This document shows positions 34,831-44,071 of a stretch of 64,000 nucleotides of DNA, piece by piece. The stretch comes from Microlunatus speluncae (GTDB taxonomy: Bacteria > Actinomycetota > Actinomycetes > Propionibacteriales > Propionibacteriaceae). The notes beneath the pieces are model-generated. The model saw only the letters and a program-made list of their open reading frames with translations, was not told where the DNA came from and ran no database searches. Made by a program: the position numbers and the translations under genes. The stretch is taken from positions 124,001 through 188,000 of the forward strand of contig NZ_VKCZ01000008.1 in the NCBI RefSeq assembly GCF_009299835.1, given 5' to 3'. The first letter of the stretch is position 1. The number at the start of each line of letters is the position of its first letter.

Positions 34831-36353
34831 CAGAAGATCCCGGGCCGTGCGCTGCCACCGGCGGCCGGATCGGTCAGCGGGGTGACGGTGAGCCCGGACA
34901 GCTCGTCGGCGGTCAGCTCCGGCAGCCGCTCGGCCACGCCGAGGAACCGGTCGATCTCGGTGTCGGCCAGGACGCCGTCGGCGAGCTGCCGGAACTTGCG
35001 GACGTAGTCGGCCCGGGCGAACGGGCGGGCGCCGAGCGGATGGGCGTCGGCGACGGCGATCTCGTCGACCACCCGTCGGCCGTCGGTCAGCTCGATCTCG
35101 ACCCGGCCGCCGAACGCCTTCTCCGCCGGGTCGGGTGAGTGATAGCGCCGGGTCCACTCGGGATCCTCGCGGGTGGTCACCTTCCGCCACAGCTCGACCG
35201 TGTCGGGCCGCCCGGCCCGGTCAGGCGTGTAGCTGCTCACGTGGTGCCAGGCGCCGTCCTGCAGTGCGACGGTGAAGATGTACGGCATCGAGTGGTCCAG
35301 CGTCTCCCGGCTGGCCGCGGGATCGTACTTCTGCGGATCGCCGCTGCCGGAGCCGATCACGAAATGCGTGTGGTGGCTGGTGTGCAGGACGATCGAGGCG
35401 ACCTGCGAGGGGTCGCGCAGCTCGGGCTGCTCGGTGCCGAGCCGGCGGGCCAGGTCGATCCAGGCCTGCGCCTGATACTCGGCCGAGTGCTCCTTGGTGT
35501 AGGTGTCCAGGATCCCGCGCCGCGACTCGCCCGGCCCCGGCAGCCCGACCAGATAGCTCGCGTCCGGACCGTCCAGCAGCCAGGCGATCACGCCGTCCTC
35601 GCCCTCGTAGATCGGGCTCGGGCTGGTCTGGCCGCGCATCGCCCGGTCGACCGCCTCGACGGCGAGCTTGCCGGCGAACCCGGGAGCGTACGCCTTCCAG
35701 GTCGAGATCTCGCCCTTGCGGGACTGCCGGGTCGCGGTCGTCGTGTGCAGCGCCTGGCCGATCGCCTGATAGATCGTCTCGGTCGGCAGGCCGAGCAGCG
35801 TGCCGAGGCCGGCGGCGGCGCTCGGGCCGAGGTGGGCGACGTGGTCGATCTTGTGCTGGTGCAACGAGATCGCCTTGACCAGCGCGACCTGGATCTCGTA
35901 GCCGGTGACCAGGGCCCGGAGCAGGTCGGCGCCGCCCCGGCCGGTGTGCTGGGCGACGGCGAGGATCGGCGGGATGTTGTCGCCGGGGTGCGAATAGTCG
36001 GCGGCCAGGAAGGTGTCGTGGTAGTCGAGTTCGCGGACCGCGACGCCGTTGGCCCAGGCCGCCCACTCCGGGCTGCTGCGGTGGGCGCTGCCGAACACCG
36101 TGGCGCCGGCGCCGCCGGTCGAGACCGGGTGGGCCTCGGCCTGGGCCCGGGCGGCCAGGATCGGCGCCCGGCCGAGGGAGGCCGTCGCCACCGCCGCGTT
36201 GTCGATCACCCGGTTGATCACCATGTCGGTCACGTCGGCCGACGGATCCGGGGCGTCACTCGCGACCTCGGCGATCTTCCAGGCGAGCTGCTCGACCCGC
36301 GGCAGCGACTCTTCGCTGCGATAGACCCGGACCTTGTGTTCGATCATCGACAC
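34830..36353 (-). CDS. prpD: 2-methylcitrate dehydratase
   Basis: A 507-residue MmgE/PrpD-family enzyme that dehydrates 2-methylcitrate. Typical parts are [72 protein letters not shown] and [12 protein letters not shown]. It is the first gene of prpDBC. Two nearby ATG codons (36353 and 36347) are possible. Divergent from the small DNA-binding protein gene at 36487, which may be its regulator, though that is unproven. Confidence 0.93.
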   Translation of the reverse strand: MSMIEHKVRVYRSEESLPRVEQLAWKIAEVASDAPDPSADVTDMVINRVIDNAAVATASLGRAPILAARAQAEAHPVSTGGAGATVFGSAHRSSPEWAAWANGVAVRELDYHDTFLAADYSHPGDNIPPILAVAQHTGRGGADLLRALVTGYEIQVALVKAISLHQHKIDHVAHLGPSAAAGLGTLLGLPTETIYQAIGQALHTTTATRQSRKGEISTWKAYAPGFAGKLAVEAVDRAMRGQTSPSPIYEGEDGVIAWLLDGPDASYLVGLPGPGESRRGILDTYTKEHSAEYQAQAWIDLARRLGTEQPELRDPSQVASIVLHTSHHTHFVIGSGSGDPQKYDPAASRETLDHSMPYIFTVALQDGAWHHVSSYTPDRAGRPDTVELWRKVTTREDPEWTRRYHSPDPAEKAFGGRVEIELTDGRRVVDEIAVADAHPLGARPFARADYVRKFRQLADGVLADTEIDRFLGVAERLPELTADELSGLTVTPLTDPAAGGSARPGIF

Positions 36354-36424
36354 CCTTTCCTCGGCTGCGGTCAGGCTAACGCGCGAGGTCGGGACGGTTC
36401 AGCGGTGGTGCGTCGGCCGGTCGA

Positions 36425-36462
36425 TTGACAGCCCGATCGCCGCCCTAAACAATTCTGTTTAG
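36425..36462. promoter_or_regulatory. Promoter region with CTAAACA-N4-TGTTTAG palindrome
   Basis: TTGACA (36425-36430) is a canonical -35 for the plus strand, and AACAAT (36448-36453) 17 nt later is a possible -10 inside an 18-bp palindrome CTAAACA-N4-TGTTTAG (36445-36462). It lies between prpD and the HTH gene and could control one or both. Confidence 0.5.
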
Positions 36463-36486
36463 AGATTGCCGCAGGAGGAGGTACGG

Positions 36487-36969
36487 ATGCCGGACGAGGT
36501 CGAGGAGCTCGAGGTCCAGCTGATCCAGGAGATGGGCCGTGCCATCCTCGGTCCGGTCGGCCGGGTGCTGGGCGCGGAGCACGCCGACGGGCTGGCCCGC
36601 GCGGTCAGGAGCCGCGCCGCCGAGCTCGCCCGTCAGCTCACCGATCCGGACCGGAGCCTGGCCACAGCGGCGGCCGAGGCGATCCAGGACCTGGTCCCCG
36701 ATCGCCCGCGGGCCTGGTGGCAGACGCCGCTCGGCCAGGCCGTCGCCGCCCAGGTCGACCCGACCCGGACGGTCAGTCAGGCCGAGGCCGGCCGCATCCT
36801 GGGCCTCACCCGCGGCCGGATCACCCAACTCGTGCAAAGCGGTCAGCTCGCCACCGGTCCCGACGGCAAGCCGCTGCTCGCCTCCGTCCTCGCCCGCCTG
36901 GTCTGGACCCGGCAACGCTTCCAGAGCCTCCGTCCCTGGCCGGACCTGAAGCCCTGGCAGCGACACTGA
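36487..36969 (+). CDS. Small helix-turn-helix DNA-binding protein
   Basis: A 160-residue protein. I do not recognise a named family. Its C-terminal part has TVSQAEAGRILGLTRGRITQLVQSGQLATG, a plausible helix-turn-helix of the MerR/excisionase type, preceded by a mainly helical acidic N-terminus. GGAGGAGG precedes ATG 36487. The start is divergent from prpD and a palindrome lies between them. It is followed 2 bp later by the DUF2461-like gene. Confidence 0.65.
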   Translation: MPDEVEELEVQLIQEMGRAILGPVGRVLGAEHADGLARAVRSRAAELARQLTDPDRSLATAAAEAIQDLVPDRPRAWWQTPLGQAVAAQVDPTRTVSQAEAGRILGLTRGRITQLVQSGQLATGPDGKPLLASVLARLVWTRQRFQSLRPWPDLKPWQRH

Positions 36970-36971
36970 TC

Positions 36972-37622
36972 GTGGCCGATGCCCAACCGGGTCGACGGTG
37001 CACCGGTTGGCCGACGGCCGCCTTCGACGTCCTGCTGGAGCTGGACGGTGACCCACCGGCCGCGGTCCGCAAGCGGTGTCGCCGTGATCGCGAACAATTG
37101 GTCCGGCGACCGATGATCGCGCTGCTCCAAGATCTGGCCGAGGCCGACGCGGCGCACGAGGACTTCACCGTCGAAGGGTTCGTCTCCCCGCACTACGGCC
37201 GCTGGCAGCATCAGTTCGCCGCGATCCGGATCGCGCGCAATGTGACCATCGGCCTGGCCTTCGACCTGGACGGGCTTCGTCTGAGCGGCAACTGGTGGCC
37301 TGTCGACCCGGATCAGTTGCGGCGATACCGATCCGCGGTCGCCGCGGAATCCAGCGGCGTCGAGCTGGTCGACCTGCTCCGACGGCTGCCGGAGCCGAGC
37401 CGCTCGCTCATTGGCGGACCGATGAAACGACTCCCCCGCGACCATCCGGCCGATCATCCCCGCGCCGAACTGCTTCGGCACCGGTCCCTGACCTCCGAGG
37501 TCCCGCTCGGCTGCGAGGACTGGCTGCACACCGGCCAGGTCGTGGATCACGTCCTGGCCGGTGTGGCTGAGCTACGCCCCTTCACCACCTGGTTCACGAC
37601 CCACGTCGTCGCCAAGGTGTGA
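36972..37622 (+). CDS. Conserved hypothetical, weak DUF2461-like similarity
   Basis: The 216-residue product resembles DUF2461 only loosely: a helical N-terminal half, then PHYGRWQHQFAAIRIARNVTIGLAFDLDGLRLSGNWWPVDPDQLRRYRSAVA, similar to that family's core, with a short C-terminal His-rich tail. GTG 36972 is chosen because it begins 2 bp after the previous stop. The gene may work with the HTH protein. Both the family call and the function are uncertain. Confidence 0.5.
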   Translation: MADAQPGRRCTGWPTAAFDVLLELDGDPPAAVRKRCRRDREQLVRRPMIALLQDLAEADAAHEDFTVEGFVSPHYGRWQHQFAAIRIARNVTIGLAFDLDGLRLSGNWWPVDPDQLRRYRSAVAAESSGVELVDLLRRLPEPSRSLIGGPMKRLPRDHPADHPRAELLRHRSLTSEVPLGCEDWLHTGQVVDHVLAGVAELRPFTTWFTTHVVAKV

Positions 37623-37667
37623 AATCCGGCCGGTCGGTCGCGGCGGGAGCTCAGCGGAATCGCGATC

Positions 37668-38435
37668 ACCGAGATCGCCCGCCGCCGGGCGTCGAGTGGA
37701 CAGTTTGGTCAGCTCCCAGGCGAAGATCCGCGCCCAAAGTGACCACTCGACGAGCGCATCCGATCCCAGCGCCGAACCGGCGGCCGGCCCCGATTCCCGC
37801 CGACCACTCCAACCCGCCGCCCTTGGCACGTCCTTTCCGGCCGACGGGCCGACCCCCCCCAGGAGAGGAGAGACGCACCGGCCCGGCTTCCCCTTCGACA
37901 AGCTCAGGGAACGATCATCGCTGCCGGACGAGTCCTCGAGGACCTTCTCGGCGCCAAAGTGGGGGCAGGTTCGGGTGCCGGTCGGCTCCGGGTCCGCCCG
38001 CTCGCGTTCTGCTACGGGCGTCGAGTCGGCAAGGTCCGTGGCCGACCTTTGCGTCGAGAGTGACCTTCTCCACCTGAAAACGTCGAATCCGCGTGGATAA
38101 GGACACACTCGGCGGCTGCCGGACCAGCAGCCGCCAATAGGCAACCGAGATCGCCCTTCGCGGGGCGTCGAGTGGGCAGTTTGGTAGCTCCCAGCCGAAG
38201 ATCCGCGCCCAAGTGACCACTCGACGAGCGCATCCAAACCCAGCACCAGACCCGGCGGCCGGCCGCGACTCCCGCCGACCGCACCAACCCCTCCGCCCTT
38301 TGGCGTGTCCTTTCCGGCCGACAGGCCGAAACCCCGGAAGAGCCGCACCGGCCCGGCTAGCCCTTTGACAAGCTCAGGGAACGATCATCGCTGCCGGTCG
38401 AGTCCCCGGGGACCTTCTCGGCACCAAGAAGGGTG
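37668..38435 (+). repeat. Dispersed repeat, two tandem units (about 475 bp period)
   Basis: Unit 1 (37668-38142) is followed by a partial unit 2 (38143-38435) at a 476-bp offset. Each unit has part A, with an imperfect inverted repeat GTCGAGTGG(A/G)CAGTTTGG...CCAAAGTGACCACTCGAC (37691-37752; 38167-38228), a GACAAGCTCAGGGAACGATC segment, and part B with GAATCCGCGTGGATAAGG. Unit 2 lacks most of B. A third copy, permuted (B then A), is at 62885-63366. No gene is recognised in it; antisense open frames are shadows. Confidence 0.85.
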
Positions 38436-38441
38436 CACCGT

Positions 38442-38514
38442 CACAAATCGGGGGTGCAACCCTGGCCCACCGGACGATTTCCGGCCCCGCGGGCCGTTGT
38501 GCCCCCGATTTGTG
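38442..38514. repeat. 19-bp imperfect inverted repeat at the repeat-block end
   Basis: CACAAATCGGGGGTGCAAC (38442-38460) pairs with GTTGTGCCCCCGATTTGTG (38496-38514) with two mismatches. It begins where unit 2 of the repeat is cut off, so it may be a separate element inserted there. The next 200 bp to the M16 gene contain nothing I recognise. Confidence 0.75.
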
Positions 38515-38716
38515 CCGGTGCGCCAGCTCGCCTCGCTGACCACAGCCGACCACGCCCGTCAGCAGGGTCAACGAACGATCAGCTGAACCCCGGCGGGCGT
38601 GACATCGCGGAATCCCGGCGCCGAGACCGACCTCGGCTGGATGCGCAACCCAACCGCAGCCCCGGGACACCGAACCCGAACCAAGATCACGAAAGATCGA
38701 GGCCAGTGCCCCAGGG

Positions 38717-39991
38717 CTAGGCGGTCAGGGCGCGGCGGAGTGGGCGGAGGGCGGTGGACGGGCCGACGACGGCGAGGACCTGGCGCTGGGCGAGCAGGTC
38801 GGCGGCGACGCGGCGGACGTCCTCGGCGGTGACCGCGTCATAGCCGGTCAGCAGATCGGCGACGGAACGCGGATCGCCGTGCAGTTCGGCGGTGCCGAGC
38901 CGGCTCATCCTGCTCTGCGGGCCCTCGAAGGAGAGCACGGTCTGGCCGGCCAGCTGGCCCTTGGCTCGCCGCAGCTCCTCGGCGGTGACGCCGTGCTCGG
39001 CCAGATCGGCCAGACACTGCCGGACCAGGGTCAGGATCTCCGCCACCCGGTCCGGGGCGCACTGCCAGTCGACACTCCACAGCCCGGCATCCGAATAGCT
39101 GGTCTCGCCGGCTTCGATGCCGTACGCGAGCCCGCGCCGCTCCCGCACCTCGACGAAGAGCCGGGACGCCATCCCGCCGCCGACGATGATCGACAACAGC
39201 CCGATCGGGAACCGGTCGTCGTCGAACAGGCCGGGGCCCGGGCCGGCCAGCACGGCGGTCGACTGCTCGAACCGGCGCGACCGGGTGAGCACCACGGGCT
39301 CGCCCGTCACCGGGCTCGGCGGTCGGCCGGCGGGCCGGGCCGAGCCGTTCGCGGCACCGTTCGACGCGCCCGTCGGTCGGACAGCGGCCAGCGCCTCGTA
39401 GTCGGACAGCTGGGCCACCAGTCGATCATGATCGACCTTGCCGGTGGCGCTGATCACCAGCCGCTCGGGACGGTAGCGACGCTTCCAGTAGCCGAGGATC
39501 TGGGTCCGGGTCAGTTCGCGAATGCTGCGCGGCGATCCGATCACCGGCTTGTCCAGGCCGCCGCCGAGCAGTTCGCCGGTGATCAACTCGTGCGCGGTCT
39601 CGCCCGGATCGTCGGAATGCATGGCGATCTCGTCCAAGATCACCGCCCGCTCCGACTCGATCTCCTTCGCCGGCATGGTCGAGGAGGTGATCATGTCGGC
39701 CAGCACGTCGACCGCGAGGTCGGCGTCGCGGGCCAGCACCCGAGTGTAGAAGCAGGTGTGCTCCTTGGCCGTGTAGGCGTTCAGCTCCCCGCCGACCGAC
39801 TCGATCGCCGCCGAGATCTGCTCCGGCGTGCGCCGCCGGGTGCCCTTGAACAGCACGTGTTCCAGGAAGTGTGAGGCGCCGTGCAGGCGTGGCGTCTCCC
39901 AGCGCGACCCGACGGCCGCGAAGAACCCGAGGTTGAAGGTGTGGCTGCCGCGCATCCGCTCGGTGACGACGCGCAAACCGCTCGGCAGCAC
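38717..39991 (-). CDS. M16-family zinc peptidase (pitrilysin/PepR-like)
   Basis: A 424-residue insulinase-family protease. The inverted zinc motif HFLEH (His41, Glu44, His45) is followed by ELNAYTAKEHTCFYTRV and a C-terminal inactive half, with GLAYGIEAGETSYSDAGLW. The GTG at 39991 has GGAGAG 12 nt upstream. It is directly downstream of pnp on the same strand, as in mycobacteria where it precedes dapB. About 9 kb of accessory genes separate it from dapB here. Confidence 0.93.
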   Translation of the reverse strand: MLPSGLRVVTERMRGSHTFNLGFFAAVGSRWETPRLHGASHFLEHVLFKGTRRRTPEQISAAIESVGGELNAYTAKEHTCFYTRVLARDADLAVDVLADMITSSTMPAKEIESERAVILDEIAMHSDDPGETAHELITGELLGGGLDKPVIGSPRSIRELTRTQILGYWKRRYRPERLVISATGKVDHDRLVAQLSDYEALAAVRPTGASNGAANGSARPAGRPPSPVTGEPVVLTRSRRFEQSTAVLAGPGPGLFDDDRFPIGLLSIIVGGGMASRLFVEVRERRGLAYGIEAGETSYSDAGLWSVDWQCAPDRVAEILTLVRQCLADLAEHGVTAEELRRAKGQLAGQTVLSFEGPQSRMSRLGTAELHGDPRSVADLLTGYDAVTAEDVRRVAADLLAQRQVLAVVGPSTALRPLRRALTA

Positions 39992-40050
39992 CGTGCGGCG
40001 GATCTCTCCACCGAGGTGCTGCCGAGCGGTCGCAGCAGTTTTGGCGCTGG

Positions 40051-42270
40051 TCAGGAGACCGTGACCTCTTCTGCCACCGAGCTGTCTTCCTCGGCCACCG
40101 GGCTGAGGGACAGCTTGCCGCGATCGTCGATCTCGGTGATCTCGACCTGGATCTTCTGGCCGACGCTGACCACGTCCTCGACCTTCTCCACCCGCTTGCC
40201 ACCGGCGAGGGTGCGCAGCTTGGAGATGTGCAGCAGCCCGTCCTTGCCCGGCAGCAGGGACACGAACGCGCCGAACGCCGCGATCTTGACCACGGTGCCC
40301 AGGTAGCGCTCCCCCTTCTCCGGCATGGTCGGGTTGGCGATCGCGTTGATCATGGTCCGGGCAGCCTCGGCGGCCTCGCCACTCTCGGCGCCGACGTAGA
40401 TCGTGCCGTCGTCCTCGATCGTGATCTGAGCGCCGGTGTCGTCCTGGATCTGGTTGATCACCTTCCCCTTGGGGCCGATCACCTCGCCGATCTTGTCCAC
40501 CGGGATCCGGATCGTGATGATCCGCGGCGCGTACAGGCTCATCTCGTCCGGAGCGTCGATCGCCTCACCCATCACCTCGAGCAGGGTGTGCCGAGCGTCC
40601 TTGGCCTGGTTCAGCGCGGCGGCCAGCACCGAGGCCGGAATCCCGTCCAGCTTGGTGTCCAACTGCAGCGCGGTGATGAAGTCCTTCGTGCCGGCGACCT
40701 TGAAGTCCATGTCGCCGTACGCGTCCTCGGCACCCAGGATGTCGGTCAGCGCCACGTACTCGGTCTTGCCGTCGATCTCGTCGGAGACCAGGCCCATCGC
40801 GATGCCCGCGACCGGCGCGCGCAGCGGCACGCCGGCGTTGAGCAGCGCCAGGGTGGAGGCGCAGACCGAGCCCATCGAGGTCGAGCCGTTGGAGCCGAGC
40901 GCCTCGGACACCTGACGGATCGCGTACGGGAACTCCTCGCGGGTCGGCAGCACCGGCACCAGGGCCCGCTCGGCGAGCACGCCGTGACCGATCTCGCGCC
41001 GCTTCGGCGACCCGACCCGGCCGGTCTCACCGGTCGAGAAGGGCGGGAAGTTGTAATGGTGCATGTAGCGCTTGGTGGTGTCTTCGGCCAGGGTGAGGCC
41101 GATCCGCTGCTCCAGCCCGAGCATGTTCAGCGTGGTGATGCCCAGGATCTGGGTCTCGCCGCGCTGGAACAGCGCCGAGCCGTGCACCCGCGGCACCACG
41201 CCGACCTCGGCCGACAGGGTGCGGATGTCGGACAGCCCGCGGCCGTCGATCCGGACCTTCTCGGTGATGATCTTCTTCCGGACGAGCTTCTTGGTCAGCG
41301 ACCGGTAGGCGCCCTTGATCTCCGCCTCGCGCTCCGGGAACCGCGGCGCCAGCTCGGCGACCAGCTTGTCCTTGAGCACCTCGGTCGAGGATTCGCGCTC
41401 CTGCTTGTCGGCGATCGTCATCACCTGGGCGAGCTCGGCCGTGACCGACTCCTCGACCGCCGCGTACACGTCGTCCTGGTAATCCAGGAAGATCGGGAAC
41501 TCGGCCGTGTCCTTCGGGAACTGCGCGGCCAGCTCGACCTGCGCGTCGCACAGCGCCTTGATGAACGGCTTCGCGGCGTCGAGCCCGCCGGCCACGATCT
41601 CCTCGGTCGGCGCGGTCTTGCCGGACTGCACCAGATCCCAGGTCTGCTCGGTGGACTCGGCCTCGACCATCATGATCGCGACGTCGCCGTCGGGCAGCAC
41701 CCGGCCGGCCACGACCATGTCGAAGCTGGCCTCCTCGAGCTGGCTGACGTCGGGGAAGCCGATCCACTGGTCACCGATCAGGGCGACGCGGACGCCGCCG
41801 ACCGGGCCGCTGAACGGCAGGCCGGCCAGCTGGGTGGACATTGACGCAGCGTTGATCGCCACCACGTCGTAGGCCTTGTCCGGGTTCAGCGCCATCACGG
41901 TGATGACGACCTGGACCTCGTTGCGCAGACCCTTGACGAAGCAGGGCCGCAGCGGCCGGTCGATCAGCCGGCAGGTGAGAATCGCACTCTGCGACGGGCG
42001 ACCCTCGCGGCGGAAGACCGCGCCGGGGATCTTGCCCGCGGCGTACGCCCGCTCCTCGACGTCGACCGTCAGCGGGAAGAAGTCGATCGAGTCGCGCGGC
42101 TTGCTCTGCGCGGTGGTCGCCGACAGCAGCATGGTGTCGTCGTCGATGTAGACAGTGGCCGAGCCGGCCGCCTGCTGCGCCAGCAGTCCGGTCTCGAACC
42201 GGACCACGTGCTTACCGAGGGCGCCGTTGTCGATCACGGCCTCGGTGAATTTAACGTCAGGTCCCTCCAC
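40051..42270 (-). CDS. pnp: Polyribonucleotide nucleotidyltransferase
   Basis: A 739-residue phosphorolytic 3'-5' exoribonuclease. Two RNase PH-type domains (residues about 10-250 and 330-570) flank a helical region; the KH domain is [29 protein letters not shown] and the S1 domain [29 protein letters not shown] 42268-42270 has AGGAG upstream and begins [15 protein letters not shown], which is normal; the longer frame is spurious. It follows rpsO, with 280 bp between, so pnp may have its own promoter or leader. Confidence 0.96.
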   Translation of the reverse strand: MEGPDVKFTEAVIDNGALGKHVVRFETGLLAQQAAGSATVYIDDDTMLLSATTAQSKPRDSIDFFPLTVDVEERAYAAGKIPGAVFRREGRPSQSAILTCRLIDRPLRPCFVKGLRNEVQVVITVMALNPDKAYDVVAINAASMSTQLAGLPFSGPVGGVRVALIGDQWIGFPDVSQLEEASFDMVVAGRVLPDGDVAIMMVEAESTEQTWDLVQSGKTAPTEEIVAGGLDAAKPFIKALCDAQVELAAQFPKDTAEFPIFLDYQDDVYAAVEESVTAELAQVMTIADKQERESSTEVLKDKLVAELAPRFPEREAEIKGAYRSLTKKLVRKKIITEKVRIDGRGLSDIRTLSAEVGVVPRVHGSALFQRGETQILGITTLNMLGLEQRIGLTLAEDTTKRYMHHYNFPPFSTGETGRVGSPKRREIGHGVLAERALVPVLPTREEFPYAIRQVSEALGSNGSTSMGSVCASTLALLNAGVPLRAPVAGIAMGLVSDEIDGKTEYVALTDILGAEDAYGDMDFKVAGTKDFITALQLDTKLDGIPASVLAAALNQAKDARHTLLEVMGEAIDAPDEMSLYAPRIITIRIPVDKIGEVIGPKGKVINQIQDDTGAQITIEDDGTIYVGAESGEAAEAARTMINAIANPTMPEKGERYLGTVVKIAAFGAFVSLLPGKDGLLHISKLRTLAGGKRVEKVEDVVSVGQKIQVEITEIDDRGKLSLSPVAEEDSSVAEEVTVS

Positions 42271-42513
42271 GGGGATACTCCTGTTCTGCCGCCGGGCACC
42301 ATCGGCCCGTGCGGCGATCAAGATTGCATCCGTGAGGCACCGCCCGGGCTGAGTATTCACCCGGTCTTCGATCGAGATCCGCGGGCCGCTCCCATGATGC
42401 GGGAGACTCCGAAGATCACTACCGAGGACCGAGCCTGCGTGCCAGGGGCGTGTGTCGGATGCAATCGGTGTTGATGATTGTTTCGCTATTCAGTTTTCGG
42501 CCGAGATGGCAGT

Positions 42514-42543
42514 GAAGCGGCCCTCCGAGTGGAGAACCGCTTC
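42514..42543 (-). terminator. Hairpin downstream of rpsO
   Basis: GAAGCGG and CCGCTTC pair around an inner CTCC/GGAG stem, 7 bp past the rpsO stop. No clear T-run follows on the minus strand, so it may be a processing or pause stem as much as a terminator. Confidence 0.5.
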
Positions 42544-42550
42544 GCCAGCA

Positions 42551-42823
42551 TCAGCGCCGCAGGCCGAGACGCTCGATCAGCGACCGGTACCGCTCGATGT
42601 CGGTCTTGGCCGTGTAGTTGAGCAGTCGGCGGCGTTGACCGACCAGCAGCATCAGGCCACGACGACTGTGGTGGTCGTGCTTGTGCTCCTTCAGGTGCTC
42701 GGTCAGATGCGAGATCCGCTTGCTGAGCAACGCGATCTGGACCTCGGGAGATCCCGTGTCACCTTCACTCGTCGCGTATTCCGCGATGATCGCCTTCTTG
42801 TCGATAGCAGCGTCAGACGACAC
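42551..42823 (-). CDS. rpsO: Small-subunit ribosomal protein S15
   Basis: A 90-residue protein with the S15 signature [36 protein letters not shown] near the middle and an N-terminal [17 protein letters not shown]. It binds the 16S central domain. It normally follows ribF and precedes pnp; here ribF is 10.6 kb away because accessory genes are inserted. Confidence 0.97.
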   Translation of the reverse strand: MSSDAAIDKKAIIAEYATSEGDTGSPEVQIALLSKRISHLTEHLKEHKHDHHSRRGLMLLVGQRRRLLNYTAKTDIERYRSLIERLGLRR

Positions 42824-42970
42824 GTGCTCTCCTCTCGGTTTCCCGGTGCGCGGCGCCCCCCGAAACCTCGGAATCGAGGTCTTGCACTCGGTGTGCGTGG
42901 GAGCTCTTAGGCATCCGCGGCCGAACGTACGGCGGCATCAGGCTACCAGCGGCGTCCGGCGGGAACGAAA

Positions 42971-43942
42971 TCACCGCCGCTCCGACAGCAGGCGCGCCGC
43001 CGCGATCAGTCGATCGGGGTGCGGCACCTCGTCGAGCAGACCGGGTAGCCAGCCCTCAGCGTAGTCGTGGTCGTCGTCGCTCGTCGTCGGGTCGACAAGT
43101 CGTCTCACCTGTTCGGCGAGGAAATTGAGCCCGCCGGCGACTGCCGTGGCGAAGACCGCCGGACCGGTCACGCGCGCTGAACCGCCGGCGGTCAGGTAGG
43201 TCTCGTACGCCAAGCGCAGGTCGGCCGGCGAGTGAAGCCAATGGATCAGCTGCGATCCGAGCTCGCGCCAGTCGCTGAGACCGCCGGCGTTGTCCCAGTC
43301 CACCAATCGACGGCGACCGTCCGCGGCGTCGACCATCACGTTGGCCGGTTGGAGGTCGCGGTGGGTCCAGATCGGCGTTCCCGCGGGAACGTCGGCGATC
43401 AGGGCCGCGAGCCCGGCCACCCGTTCCTCGACCAGCCGCTCGAACCGCGCCGCCCAGGGCAGCCCGGCGGCGCGGACGTCGGAGACGAGGGCGTCCCAGT
43501 CGGCGTGCACCCGGAGATACCAGTCGTGTTCCGTCGGTGCCGGCTCGGTCCGCGCCAGCTGGTGGATGGCCGCGAGCTGCCGGAGCAGCCAGAGGCGGGT
43601 CTCCCGGTCGTCGGCGGCCTGCTGACCGTCGACCCAGTCGTAGCAGCGCCAGCCGCGCCCGGTCCGGGGATCCATCGCAACGTTGCCGGTCCGGAAGGCG
43701 ATGGGTTCCGGGCTCGGCACTCCGACAGCGGCCGCGGCGTTTCTCAGGGCGATCTCGTTCGCCACGTCCCGCTCCTCCGGCGGGTACGTGATGAACTCCT
43801 TGGCCGCCAGAGTCCCGGACCGGTGGCCGGTCAGGCTGAGACGCCAGATCGCACCGATTGCGCCGCGCCGGATCCGCTCGGCGGTGCCGGCCTCGGCACC
43901 GAGGGCGGCGGCGAGGAACGGACCCGGATCGACGTTGCCCAT
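42971..43942 (-). CDS. Aminoglycoside-phosphotransferase-family kinase
   Basis: A 323-residue APH/ChoK-type kinase. WTHRDLQPANVMV is the catalytic HxDxxxxN motif and RLVDWDNAGGLSDW the DxD-like metal site. It is probably a small-molecule kinase rather than proof of antibiotic resistance. ATG 43940-43942 is the best start in a long open frame that runs antisense through helD. It is divergent from helD, with 129 bp between. Confidence 0.8.
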   Translation of the reverse strand: MGNVDPGPFLAAALGAEAGTAERIRRGAIGAIWRLSLTGHRSGTLAAKEFITYPPEERDVANEIALRNAAAAVGVPSPEPIAFRTGNVAMDPRTGRGWRCYDWVDGQQAADDRETRLWLLRQLAAIHQLARTEPAPTEHDWYLRVHADWDALVSDVRAAGLPWAARFERLVEERVAGLAALIADVPAGTPIWTHRDLQPANVMVDAADGRRRLVDWDNAGGLSDWRELGSQLIHWLHSPADLRLAYETYLTAGGSARVTGPAVFATAVAGGLNFLAEQVRRLVDPTTSDDDHDYAEGWLPGLLDEVPHPDRLIAAARLLSERR

Positions 43943-44071
43943 GTGGCCCGACCCTAGCCGCAGTGATGAACCCGAGCGGCGGTCGGAAAATCCGTTGCGC
44001 GGTCGCGAGAAACCGGTAAATTGTCGAGTTCGCCCAAAATTCGTCCCGATTCCGCAGGGAGAGCTCCGCCC

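Noticed and set aside
37572-38348. A 258-residue minus-strand frame in the dispersed repeat
   Set aside because: It runs across both repeat units and has no domain; its Ser-Leu-Ser-Lys segment is just the translated repeat, and no ribosome site is seen.
38515-38716. A further gene between the repeat block and the M16 gene
   Set aside because: The 200 bp contain only short frames with no motif or ribosome site.
42971-43942. Antibiotic resistance by the phosphotransferase genes here and at 17359
   Set aside because: The catalytic motif is shared by many small-molecule kinases; substrate specificity cannot be read.
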